Shown in pieces: positions 7,137 through 14,027 of a stretch of 16,795 bases of DNA (positions within the stretch are counted from its first letter, which is position 1; each line of letters starts with the position of its first letter). The stretch is from Clostridia bacterium (GTDB lineage: Bacteria; Bacillota; Clostridia; CAKSNL01; HGM11501). The notes beneath the pieces are model-generated. The model had not been told where the DNA came from. It searched no databases and was given only the letters and a program-made list of their open reading frames with translations. Location: assembly GCA_030535815.1 (NCBI GenBank), contig JAUNRD010000013.1:1-16795 (forward strand). Direction: 5' to 3'. Both the position numbers and the translations under genes were made by a program.

Positions 7137-8186
7137 ATGTTAAGAATTGGTATAGTTGGTGCAGGAAACATTGCCTGCAACATCCACATCCCCGAAATAA
7201 ACGCCTGCCCTGACGGAGAACTGGTTGCGCTTTGCGACATTGATGAGGCAAAGTTAAAGGCAGCCGGTGAAAGATTTGGTATTCCCGAAAATATGAGATT
7301 TACCGACTACAACGACCTTATAAACTGCCCCGAGGTTGACGCGGTTGAAGTTTGCACACCGAACCACCTTCACGTTCCGATAGCTCTGGCGGCGGTAAAG
7401 GCAGGAAAGCCGGTAGAGGTTGAAAAGCCCTTAACCACCACCTGTAACAGTGAAATGGAAGCGCTTGTTGCAGAAATTGAAAAGAAAAATGTTGTTAATA
7501 TGATGTGCTTTTCCTACCGCTTCAAGAGCGCAGTCCGCTATGCAAAGCACTTAATCGACCAGGGTAAGCTTGGTAAAATCGTAAACGTAAATATTGAATA
7601 TCTTCAGTCGGGCGTATTCATACCCGGAAGAAGACTTGAGTGGAGATTTGTAAAAGAATATGCAGGAAGCGGAACTCTTGGAGATTTAGGTGTTCACTTA
7701 ATTGATATGACACGCTTTTTGCTTGGTGAATTCAAAAGCGTTTCAGCTCTTTCCGCAACAGTTGTAAAAGAGAGGAGAAAGCTTGATTCTGAGGAAATCG
7801 CACCCGTACTGGTTGACGATATCACAAGCTTTATCGCAAAGCTTGAGGACGACGTAATTGCAAACTTCCTTGTGACAAAGTGTGCAATCGGCGAATCCAA
7901 TACTATAAAGTACGAGATTTACGGCACCGAGGGCGTTCTTAAGTTTAACTTGAACAGCCCCAACGAGCTTACACTCTGCATCGGCGAAATCGACAGGGAA
8001 ACAAACTCCATTCACAAGGTAAATGTTCCCGCAAAATACCGTCTCGGTCAGGAAGAGTGCTTTATCAAAACCGTATTGGGTAATGAATTTCCTTATTATC
8101 CCGCAATTACCGAGGGCGTAAAGAGCCAGAAGATTGTTGATGCGGTATTAAAATCTGCCGAAGAGGGAAGAGCAGTTAATCTTTAA
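7137..8186 (+). CDS. Gfo/Idh/MocA family NAD(P)-dependent oxidoreductase
   Basis: A 349-residue sugar or cyclitol dehydrogenase. An N-terminal Rossmann domain has GIVGAGNIA at residues 5-13. The family EKP motif (96-98) supplies the substrate-site lysine K97. The C-terminal alpha/beta domain carries GDLGVHLID (182-190), whose histidine and aspartate are the usual catalytic pair. The frame is open from an ATG at 7071, inside the ThuA-like gene, but the ATG at 7137 follows a perfect AAAGGAG site and begins directly with the Rossmann strand, so it is taken as the start. A ThuA plus Gfo/Idh pair matches the ThuA/ThuB arrangement that oxidises disaccharides to 3-keto sugars. The substrate here is unknown. 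A strong UUCG-loop terminator follows immediately. Confidence 0.92.
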   Translation: MLRIGIVGAGNIACNIHIPEINACPDGELVALCDIDEAKLKAAGERFGIPENMRFTDYNDLINCPEVDAVEVCTPNHLHVPIALAAVKAGKPVEVEKPLTTTCNSEMEALVAEIEKKNVVNMMCFSYRFKSAVRYAKHLIDQGKLGKIVNVNIEYLQSGVFIPGRRLEWRFVKEYAGSGTLGDLGVHLIDMTRFLLGEFKSVSALSATVVKERRKLDSEEIAPVLVDDITSFIAKLEDDVIANFLVTKCAIGESNTIKYEIYGTEGVLKFNLNSPNELTLCIGEIDRETNSIHKVNVPAKYRLGQEECFIKTVLGNEFPYYPAITEGVKSQKIVDAVLKSAEEGRAVNL

Positions 8187-8224
8187 CAAAAAAGTGATGT
8201 GCTTCGGCACATCACTTTTTTGTT
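8185..8224 (+). terminator. Strong terminator with UUCG tetraloop after the oxidoreductase gene
   Basis: An uninterrupted 18-bp stem (8185-8202 with 8207-8224) is closed by a C(UUCG)G tetraloop and has six T in the descending arm. The left arm begins within the TAA stop codon. The right arm overlaps by two bases the -35 box of the next promoter. Confidence 0.92.
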
Positions 8225-8251
8225 GACATGGGAAAAAACATAAGATATAAT
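8223..8251 (+). promoter_or_regulatory. Perfect consensus sigma-A promoter of the beta-helix protein gene
   Basis: TTGACA (8223-8228), exactly 17 bases, then TATAAT (8246-8251): both boxes match the housekeeping sigma consensus at all six positions. This predicts strong constitutive transcription and a leader of about 70 bases. Confidence 0.9.
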
Positions 8252-8277
8252 TTTTTTAGAAGATTTATATTTTGTTA

Positions 8278-8301
8278 ACCGTATGTTAAAAAGCATATGG
8301 T
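8278..8301 (+). other. Small inverted repeat in the leader of the beta-helix gene
   Basis: ACCGTATG (8278-8285) and CATATGGT (8294-8301) can pair over 8 positions with one G-U pair and an 8-base loop, ending 11 bases before the AAAGGAGG site. It might be an mRNA-stabilising leader hairpin or an operator. It is weak. Confidence 0.3.
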
Positions 8302-8327
8302 AAAATAAAATCAAAGGAGGTAATTTT

Positions 8328-10100
8328 ATGAAAAAATGTATTGCTGTTATTCTCTCTCTGGTACTTATACTTTCGGGCACCGTTGCGGTTTTTGCCGATG
8401 ATGCCTGGAAGGAAAACACCGGCAAAATAAACCTTACGGATATGACGGTGACAGGAAGCGGTATTGCTGTATCTGAAGGGAATATAAAAATCACCAAGGG
8501 TGGGGACTTTACCGTAACGGGCAAAAGCGAAGATGCTATGATATACATAAACACAGAGGAAAAGGTAAAGCTTCGCCTTTCGGGAATGTCACTTAAAAAT
8601 CCCGACGGCCCTGCAATTTTCTTTGACAATACGGATAAGGCGTTAATCACAATTGAAAAGGGAACGGAAAACTATCTTAAAGACGGTGCAACCTATAAAG
8701 AAGATGCAAAGGCGGCACTTTTTTCCAACGACGATATGGAGATAAAAGGCGGCGGAAAGCTTATAATTGATGCGTCCTATAAGCACGGAATCGCAGGCGA
8801 TGACGATGTTGTAATAGAAAACGGAATTATCAGTATCACATCAAAGGAACACGGCGTAAAGGCAAACGACCTTCTTAATATCTTAAACGGTGAAATAACT
8901 GTTACATCAAAGGAAGGTAAAGGCCTTAAAGCCGATAAGGAAGTTTTGATTGAAGGCGGCAAGATAAATCTTGTTTCCGAAAAGGACGAAGGAATAGAGA
9001 GCGAAGGAACGCTTACAATCAAAGGCGGTACGCTCAATGTTACTGCAAAGGGTGACGGAATAAACACCGGTGCAGCAGATGACGATGAAGCCGTTTTGGA
9101 AGGTCCTGCGGAAGGACGTTTCCACGGCGGAATGGGCGGAGATGCCAGAACAGAAGAGGCTGCTAAAGCATCGGCAATTACGATTTCGGGCGGAGAAATT
9201 TACATTAAAGCAGAGGGCGACGGAATCGACTCCAACGGAAAGCTGCTTATCTCGGGCGGTGAAGTGATAATCGACGGTCCTGCTGGCGGCGGCAACGGCT
9301 CCCTTGACTTTGCAAGAGATTTTGATATTACGGGTGGCACGGTTATAGCTACATCAAGTATGGGAATGGTAAATATTCCGTCTGCGGTTAGTCAGAATAC
9401 ACTTAAGGCGAATTTTGCCTCCGGCTATGAAGGCGGAAGTGAAATCATCATAAAAGAAGGCGAAAATGAAATCTTAAAAGTAATACCTTCCGTTTCCTTC
9501 CGTGGAATTGTCTTTTCATCCGACAAGCTTGAAAAAGGAAAAACATACACTGTTTTTGCAGGTGGAAATGAAGAGGCAACCTTCACTGTAGAAGGCAATC
9601 TCACCTCCGTCGGCACAGCAGGAGGTATGGGCGGAGGCCGTCACGAAGGAATGGGAGGAGGTCGCTTCCCCGGCGGAGACAAGCCTGAAGGAATGGAGAG
9701 ACCTGAACGCCCCGAGGGTATGGGAGGAGGCAACCACCCCGGCAGAAATCCTAACAGAATAAGCGTTACTCTTGACGGTAGAGAGCTTTTCTTTAACACC
9801 GATCCCGTTATTAAAAACGGTACAACCCTTGTGGGCTTCCGCGCAATACTTGAAGCACTGGGGGCAGAGGTAACCTGGGACGGGGATAAGCGATGCGCCA
9901 TAGCTGAAAAGGACGGAATAAAGATAGAACTTTACATTGATTCGGTTACGGCGTATGTAAACGGTGAAGAAAAGACGCTTTTAACAGCTCCCGAGATTAT
10001 TAATAATTCAACTATGATACCTGTAAGATTTGTTTCCGAAAATCTGGGTATGAAGGTTACCTGGGACGAAAACATCCGCAGGGTTATAATTGAAAAATGA
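8328..10100 (+). CDS. Secreted beta-helix carbohydrate-binding protein (Cthe_2159-like) with copper-amine-oxidase-type stalk domain
   Basis: A 590-residue secreted protein. A signal peptide with a Lys-Lys start and long hydrophobic core is probably cut after VFA at residue 23. Residues ~124-345 form a right-handed parallel beta-helix of about 22-residue rungs, each like I-x-G-G-x-I-x-(5-7)-G-D-G-I (KGDGINTG, EGDGIDSNG), as in the Cthe_2159 carbohydrate-binding family. Rung turns are acidic and may bind calcium. A loop at ~250-285, rich in Gly and Asp (FHGGMGGDA), interrupts the helix. A Gly/Pro/Arg linker with repeated GMGGG units lies at ~430-477, and residues ~478-590 are a copper amine oxidase N-terminal-like domain (VGFRAILEALGAEVTWD, IPVRFVSENLGMKVTWDE) that is probably structural. 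Monocistronic between two strong terminators. The likely role is binding acidic polysaccharides at the cell surface. The AAAGGAGG site supports this start. Confidence 0.88.
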   Translation: MKKCIAVILSLVLILSGTVAVFADDAWKENTGKINLTDMTVTGSGIAVSEGNIKITKGGDFTVTGKSEDAMIYINTEEKVKLRLSGMSLKNPDGPAIFFDNTDKALITIEKGTENYLKDGATYKEDAKAALFSNDDMEIKGGGKLIIDASYKHGIAGDDDVVIENGIISITSKEHGVKANDLLNILNGEITVTSKEGKGLKADKEVLIEGGKINLVSEKDEGIESEGTLTIKGGTLNVTAKGDGINTGAADDDEAVLEGPAEGRFHGGMGGDARTEEAAKASAITISGGEIYIKAEGDGIDSNGKLLISGGEVIIDGPAGGGNGSLDFARDFDITGGTVIATSSMGMVNIPSAVSQNTLKANFASGYEGGSEIIIKEGENEILKVIPSVSFRGIVFSSDKLEKGKTYTVFAGGNEEATFTVEGNLTSVGTAGGMGGGRHEGMGGGRFPGGDKPEGMERPERPEGMGGGNHPGRNPNRISVTLDGRELFFNTDPVIKNGTTLVGFRAILEALGAEVTWDGDKRCAIAEKDGIKIELYIDSVTAYVNGEEKTLLTAPEIINNSTMIPVRFVSENLGMKVTWDENIRRVIIEK

Positions 10101-10105
10101 GCATA

Positions 10106-10143
10106 AAAAAGGGTATGTTTCCGAAAGGAAACATACCCTTTTT
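10106..10143. terminator. Bidirectional terminator between the convergent beta-helix genes
   Basis: A perfect 17-bp stem (10106-10122 with 10127-10143) is closed by a GAAA tetraloop, with five A on the left and five T on the right, so it can end transcription from either side. It lies just past the stop of the secreted protein and 12 bases beyond the stop of the minus-strand gene. Confidence 0.9.
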
Positions 10144-10155
10144 GGGAGTAAATAT

Positions 10156-11145
10156 TCAATGTTTTTTCAAAAGCTCTGTATCATCTCTGAAATATTTATA
10201 TTCTTCATGAGGGTTAAAGGTTTTGGGATAGCGGAGATTAAGGAAAGATGATGAAGGAAGAGGAATGTTGGAAAAACTTAAGTTTTCCTCGTGATTGATT
10301 TTAAGTCCGCATACGTTGTAAATACATTCGTCGCTTGATGCATTGAAAATTGTAGCATCAAACTTGTCACGAAGCTCCTTTGTATAAACTCCTCCGTTTG
10401 TAATCCAGAGCATATTTGATATCCCCACGCTATAGCCTGGACGATCAATCTTAAAACCGTAGCGGTAAGTATCAACGGCAGGTGATTCAAATATGATGTC
10501 ATAGCCGTCGATGAAGGCAAAAGTGGAATTTTCTACTATGGAATTATCTCGAAGCCATGCAGAGCAGCGACAGAATCTTCCGCAGATTGTGTAAAAGCCT
10601 GTTTCAAAGTTTACAACTTCTACTTCCTCAAAATGTGTATCAAATGCATTGTCAAAGATGCCGATGGTTCCTTTTAAGCCAAAATCGTTTTCAACCAGTA
10701 TGTTTCTGAAAAAAGCGTGCCCATCGGGGATTTTCTCTGTGCGGGTTACAATTCCTTTTTCAAGCACGTTTTTTAATATGAAATTCTCGAAAACGCAGTG
10801 CCTTGTCTTGTAAACTCCGATGCCGTTTCGAGCCTTGTTATTGGCATTTATGAATCCGCCCCTGATAAAGGAATTGAAGGTATATCCTCCGCCTGTTCTG
10901 CCACGACGGAGCGTTATGAAATAATCCTGAATTTCGTCGCCGTCCAACTTAAGCTCGGCATTTGCCTCAAGCTCAATATAGCACTGGTCGGGGAAATTAA
11001 AGCTTTCTGAGAACACATAAATTCCCGTAGGGAAAAAGATGGGGGTGGTATAGTCGTTTTCAATATACTTCTTCATTACGGCATCGTTTTTGGTGACACC
11101 ATCGCCAACAAAACCGTATTCCTTTGCATTGATTCTTCCAAACAT
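10156..11145 (-). CDS. Pectate lyase-superfamily / GH28-related beta-helix protein
   Basis: A 329-residue protein that opens with NAKEYGFVGDGVTKNDAVM (residues 6-24), the start motif of pectate-lyase-superfamily/GH28-related beta-helix proteins (usual form: yGA-x-GDG-x-tDdt-A). A beta-helix with Asn and aromatic ladders follows (FIRGGFINANNKARNGIGVYKT, HCVFENFILKNV, FRNILVEND). There is no signal peptide, unlike most secreted pectinases, so it is probably cytoplasmic. The canonical aspartate after the TK of the opening motif is replaced by Asn, and I see no clear GH28 catalytic signature, so it may bind or isomerise sugars rather than cut pectin. Its ATG overlaps the lipid kinase stop by one base (TAATG) with an AAAGGAGA site inside that gene, so it is translationally coupled as the third gene of the operon. 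Confidence 0.72.
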   Translation of the reverse strand: MFGRINAKEYGFVGDGVTKNDAVMKKYIENDYTTPIFFPTGIYVFSESFNFPDQCYIELEANAELKLDGDEIQDYFITLRRGRTGGGYTFNSFIRGGFINANNKARNGIGVYKTRHCVFENFILKNVLEKGIVTRTEKIPDGHAFFRNILVENDFGLKGTIGIFDNAFDTHFEEVEVVNFETGFYTICGRFCRCSAWLRDNSIVENSTFAFIDGYDIIFESPAVDTYRYGFKIDRPGYSVGISNMLWITNGGVYTKELRDKFDATIFNASSDECIYNVCGLKINHEENLSFSNIPLPSSSFLNLRYPKTFNPHEEYKYFRDDTELLKKH

Positions 11146-12035
11146 TATACAGTCTCCTTTAATTTGTTTTTTTCTTCATTAAGAATTTTTGCTGACTTAA
11201 CCGTATACGAAAGAACATTTGTGACAGCCTCTCCGTCGATCTGGAGTGCAGTGGGTCTGTCAAATGACACTGTTATTTCATGTCCGGTCAAAGTTTCCGC
11301 AACGCTTTTGTATTTTATATGTTTACCGGTGAAAATTTTGGGGAATATATATAGCAATTTGAGTTTGCTTTTTGAATGTACTGCCATAACAGATAAAGAG
11401 CTGTCCTCGTTTTCTCTTGTCTGCAGGGGGCAAGCCATCATCCCGCCGCCGTAATAGCGACCGAACATGGTGGGTATCATCCATACATTTTTATAGTTTT
11501 TGGTGACACCATCTATCGTAATGGTTGCTTTTGTGCGCTTGAAGAAAAACAATAGTCCTTTTATTGCAATTGCGGTATAATTTATTTTTTTGCCCTTTTC
11601 CCGAAGCTTTTCTCCCTCTTCGCAGCAATAACCGTCAATTCCGTAGCCGATACCGTTTATGAACTTATGCTTTATTCCTTTTACAAATACAGTGGGAAGA
11701 TTTTTAAGATAGGGTAAAAGGGGTGTTATGACGTTTTTTTCAAGACCGATATCCTTTGCAAAATCGTTTCCGCTTCCCGATGCGTGGTAAAAAAGCTCTC
11801 TTTCAGGAATATCTTCGTAAATTTCGTCAACAAAGCGGCTTATTGTTCCGTCCCCACCGGAAACAACTATTTTTTCATCGGGTTTGGTTGAGGCGATGAA
11901 ATCTGAAATATTGATATCTGTTATGTTGTGGAATAAAAGCTCGCCGTCTGTAAGTATATTTTTCAATGCCTTGGCCTTATTCATCCCCTCTCCGCTGGCA
12001 GCTTTCGGGTTATAAAGAATGTGATATCTGGGCAT
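11145..12035 (-). CDS. Diacylglycerol kinase-family lipid kinase (DagK/LCB5-like)
   Basis: A 296-residue cytoplasmic or membrane-peripheral kinase of the DagK/sphingosine kinase family, which phosphorylates diacylglycerol or related lipids with ATP. NPKAASG (residues 9-15) is the N-terminal nucleotide-loop motif, SGGDGT (59-64) is the catalytic Gly-Gly-Asp-Gly-Thr signature, and GSGNDFAKD (87-95) follows. The C-terminal beta domain includes NGIGYGIDG and ALQIDGEA, the usual lobe-closing segments. The length is normal for bacterial DagK proteins. The start lies 2 bases after the AraC stop with an AAGGAG site inside that gene, and the next gene overlaps by one base. A housekeeping-type lipid kinase between a sugar-type regulator and a beta-helix protein is odd. 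Confidence 0.88.
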   Translation of the reverse strand: MPRYHILYNPKAASGEGMNKAKALKNILTDGELLFHNITDINISDFIASTKPDEKIVVSGGDGTISRFVDEIYEDIPERELFYHASGSGNDFAKDIGLEKNVITPLLPYLKNLPTVFVKGIKHKFINGIGYGIDGYCCEEGEKLREKGKKINYTAIAIKGLLFFFKRTKATITIDGVTKNYKNVWMIPTMFGRYYGGGMMACPLQTRENEDSSLSVMAVHSKSKLKLLYIFPKIFTGKHIKYKSVAETLTGHEITVSFDRPTALQIDGEAVTNVLSYTVKSAKILNEEKNKLKETV

Positions 12036-12037
12036 AT

Positions 12038-12919
12038 TTATTTCTCCTTCACTATATCGGTATTGCGGTATGCTGCAGGGGTTATGCCGGCTCTTTTTTT
12101 AAAAAAGCTTGTAAAATTATAAACATTGGAAAAGCCCAGCTTTTCACTTATTTCCTTTATGGGCATCCTGGTTTCCAGCAAAAGCTTTTCTGCTTCGGAA
12201 AGTCTTGCGTATTTTATATATTCGGAAAGATGGCATCCCTGACAGGATAAGAAAATTCTGTCCATCTGCTTTGCAGAAACGCCACAATGTGTGGCGATTT
12301 CATTGAGCGTTATGAGGCGGTTAGAGTTATTTCTGATATAAAGCTTTGCAGCTGTAACACGCCTGTCTTCAATTATTGCATCGCTTCTGGGAATTGCACC
12401 GGGAAGACTTGCTATACGGGCAAATTCTATGAGAACTTCAAAAATTTTGTTTCTTATTACATAGGGAGAGACTGTGGTGTTTATTTCACACTCCTCAAAA
12501 ATCGAATTTATTATGGAATAAATCTTTTCGTTAACGTGAAGGGTGTCAATACCGAATTTTTTAAGAGCCCTATATAAGGGAGAATCCTTATCCGGAGAAA
12601 AGCTTATTGTAATTTTATTTGAACTGTCAAGAAAAGAGGATATTGTGTGAGATTCCTTTGGCGGAATTAAAAGGGCGTTATCTTTTGACAGTGTAAGAGT
12701 TTTTCCGTCCGGAAAGCGGTACTCAAAAAAACCTTCCGTCATTATATGAAGCTCAAAAAAAGTATGTATGTGTGAATCTTTGCTGATAAAGACCGTCTCT
12801 TCTTTAGGTATAACCGCCCTCATCCAGTGGATTTTTATGTGGTAAGGTTCGGTTATGTCGGGAATATACATTCTGTTAAGTCTTTGCCTTAAAGATTCCG
12901 GATAGTTTGCCGGGGACAT
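12038..12919 (-). CDS. AraC-family transcriptional regulator (third of three)
   Basis: A 293-residue regulator. The N-terminal domain is cupin-like (DSHIHTFFELHIMTEGFFEYRF, LSKDNALLIPPKESHTI). The last ~100 residues have both helix-turn-helix units (ITLNEIATHCGVSAKQMDRIFLS and IKEISEKLGFSNVYNFTSFFKKRAGITPAAYR). The ATG at 12919 has an AAGGAGGT site. It is the first gene of a minus-strand operon with the lipid kinase and the beta-helix gene, and it diverges from the aldolase/sialidase-like operon. Its own promoter is TTGACT-17-TAAAAT. A 17-bp direct repeat pair next to the divergent promoter is the probable binding site, so it most likely activates the aldolase operon and may control its own. 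Confidence 0.9.
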   Translation of the reverse strand: MSPANYPESLRQRLNRMYIPDITEPYHIKIHWMRAVIPKEETVFISKDSHIHTFFELHIMTEGFFEYRFPDGKTLTLSKDNALLIPPKESHTISSFLDSSNKITISFSPDKDSPLYRALKKFGIDTLHVNEKIYSIINSIFEECEINTTVSPYVIRNKIFEVLIEFARIASLPGAIPRSDAIIEDRRVTAAKLYIRNNSNRLITLNEIATHCGVSAKQMDRIFLSCQGCHLSEYIKYARLSEAEKLLLETRMPIKEISEKLGFSNVYNFTSFFKKRAGITPAAYRNTDIVKEK

Positions 12920-12948
12920 AAACCTACCTCCTTGTTACAATTAATTAC

Positions 12949-12977
12949 ATTTTACAACAAAACTCCGGTCAAGTCAA
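12949..12977 (-). promoter_or_regulatory. Promoter of the third AraC operon
   Basis: On the minus strand TTGACT (12977-12972) is followed after 17 bases by TAAAAT (12954-12949), a near-consensus sigma-A promoter. The imperfect palindrome ACATAATTAATGT (12977-12989) touches the -35 box. Confidence 0.72.
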
Positions 12978-12984
12978 CATAATT

Positions 12985-13022
12985 AATGTCTGATTTTGAT
13001 AAAAAAATGTCTTGTTTTAATA
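12985..13022 (+). promoter_or_regulatory. AraC-type operator: two direct repeats 21 bp apart
   Basis: AATGTCTGATTTTGATA (12985-13001) and AATGTCTTGTTTTAATA (13006-13022) match at 14 of 17 positions, and their starts are exactly 21 bases apart, two helical turns. The second copy ends directly before the -35 box of the aldolase operon promoter. This is the geometry of AraC-family activators contacting RNA polymerase. The divergent AraC gene is the obvious partner. The layout is seen; the function is inferred. Confidence 0.68.
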
Positions 13023-13050
13023 TTGAAAAACTAAGAATATGTAGTATTAT
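13023..13050 (+). promoter_or_regulatory. Promoter of the aldolase / sialidase-like operon
   Basis: TTGAAA (13023-13028), a 16-base spacer and TATTAT (13045-13050) form a moderate sigma-A promoter. It is slightly off consensus in both boxes and spacing, as expected for an activator-dependent promoter. Transcription would begin about 20 bases before the AAAAGGAG site. Confidence 0.65.
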
Positions 13051-13080
13051 GGATTTATAGAAATGAAAAGGAGAGATATT

Positions 13081-14016
13081 ATGGAATACAGATTCGGCGC
13101 ATATCCTACAATGATAACACCATACAAATCTGATGGAAGCGTTGACTACGACCTGGCGGAAAAATATGTTGAATGGTACTTTGAAAAGGGCTGTGCGGGA
13201 ATTTTTGCAATTTGTCAGTCCAGCGAAATATTCTATCTTTCGGTTGAAGAGAGGGCGGAGCTTAACAGAAGAGTTTACGCTAAAGCTCAGGAACTTAAAA
13301 AGAAAAGCGGAAAGGAGTTTACAATAGTATCCTCCGGTCACGTAGCCGATTCAATTGAAGATCAGGCATATGAATTAAATAAGGTAATAGAATCGGGAAC
13401 GGATGCACTTATTTTAATAACCAATCGTCTTGACCTTAATAATGAGGGCGACGATGTGTGGATTAAAAATGCGGAAGAACTTTTATCCAGGCTTCCTTCC
13501 GATGTTAATTTAGGGCTTTATGAGTGTCCCCATCCTTATAAAAGACTTGTTACACCAAAAATCCTTAAGTGGTGCATTGAAACGGGCAGATTTTATTATA
13601 TGAAGGATACCTGCTGCGATGCTGCTTTAATTAAAGAAAGACTTGATATACTAAAGGGCACAAGCTTTAATTTGCTTAATGCCAACTGTCAGACTCTGCT
13701 TCAGAGTCTTAAGGACGGCGGTGCCGGCTACTGCGGAATAATGGCAAACTTCCATCCGGAACTTTATTCCTGGCTTTGCGAAAATTATAAAAATAAGCCT
13801 GAAAGGGCTGAAGAAATCCAGAATTTAATCGGCACCTGCGGCTTTACGGAAAACGGACTTCCTTATCCTCTCACCGCTAAATATCATATGTGCCTTGAGG
13901 GACTTACCACAACCCTTACGGCAAGAAACCGCAAGGACAGCGAAATGACCGATTATGTAAAAGACTGCGTTTCTCAGATGAGAGCGCTTTGCAAAGCATA
14001 TATAGATAAACTTTAA
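13081..14016 (+). CDS. Dihydrodipicolinate synthase / N-acetylneuraminate lyase-family aldolase
   Basis: A 311-residue class I pyruvate-type aldolase (TIM barrel) of the DapA/NanA family. Such enzymes split or join a keto acid through a Schiff base. K175 in FYYMKDTCCD is the likely Schiff-base lysine, and Y148 in GLYECPHPY is at the place of the catalytic tyrosine. The usual G-T/S-T-G-E carboxylate-binding loop is replaced by CQSSEIFYLS (residues 45-54), so the substrate may differ from pyruvate plus aspartate semialdehyde or sialic acid. An in-frame ATG lies at 13063, but the AAAAGGAGAG site sits inside that extension and correctly spaces the ATG at 13081, which starts the usual family N-terminus (GAYPTMITPY). 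First gene of an operon with the sialidase-like gene 11 bases downstream; a lysine-pathway DapA is unlikely here. Confidence 0.88.
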   Translation: MEYRFGAYPTMITPYKSDGSVDYDLAEKYVEWYFEKGCAGIFAICQSSEIFYLSVEERAELNRRVYAKAQELKKKSGKEFTIVSSGHVADSIEDQAYELNKVIESGTDALILITNRLDLNNEGDDVWIKNAEELLSRLPSDVNLGLYECPHPYKRLVTPKILKWCIETGRFYYMKDTCCDAALIKERLDILKGTSFNLLNANCQTLLQSLKDGGAGYCGIMANFHPELYSWLCENYKNKPERAEEIQNLIGTCGFTENGLPYPLTAKYHMCLEGLTTTLTARNRKDSEMTDYVKDCVSQMRALCKAYIDKL

Positions 14017-14027
14017 GGAGGAAAACT

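Noticed and set aside
8183..8650. A 155-codon minus-strand frame over the promoter and 5' end of the beta-helix gene
   Set aside because: It runs antisense through a terminator, a consensus promoter and a signal-peptide coding region; its Ser/Pro-rich translation is typical of shadow frames.
9625..9760. Gly-rich repeats as a tandem DNA repeat or CRISPR-like array
   Set aside because: Units are short, irregular and in frame within one protein; they encode a flexible linker and not a repeat-spacer array.
12287..12577. Plus-strand 96-codon frame inside the third AraC gene
   Set aside because: It is antisense to a well supported regulator, with no ribosome binding site or recognisable motif.
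13063..13080. An upstream ATG for the aldolase gene
   Set aside because: The ribosome binding site AAAAGGAGAG lies inside this extension and serves the ATG at 13081.
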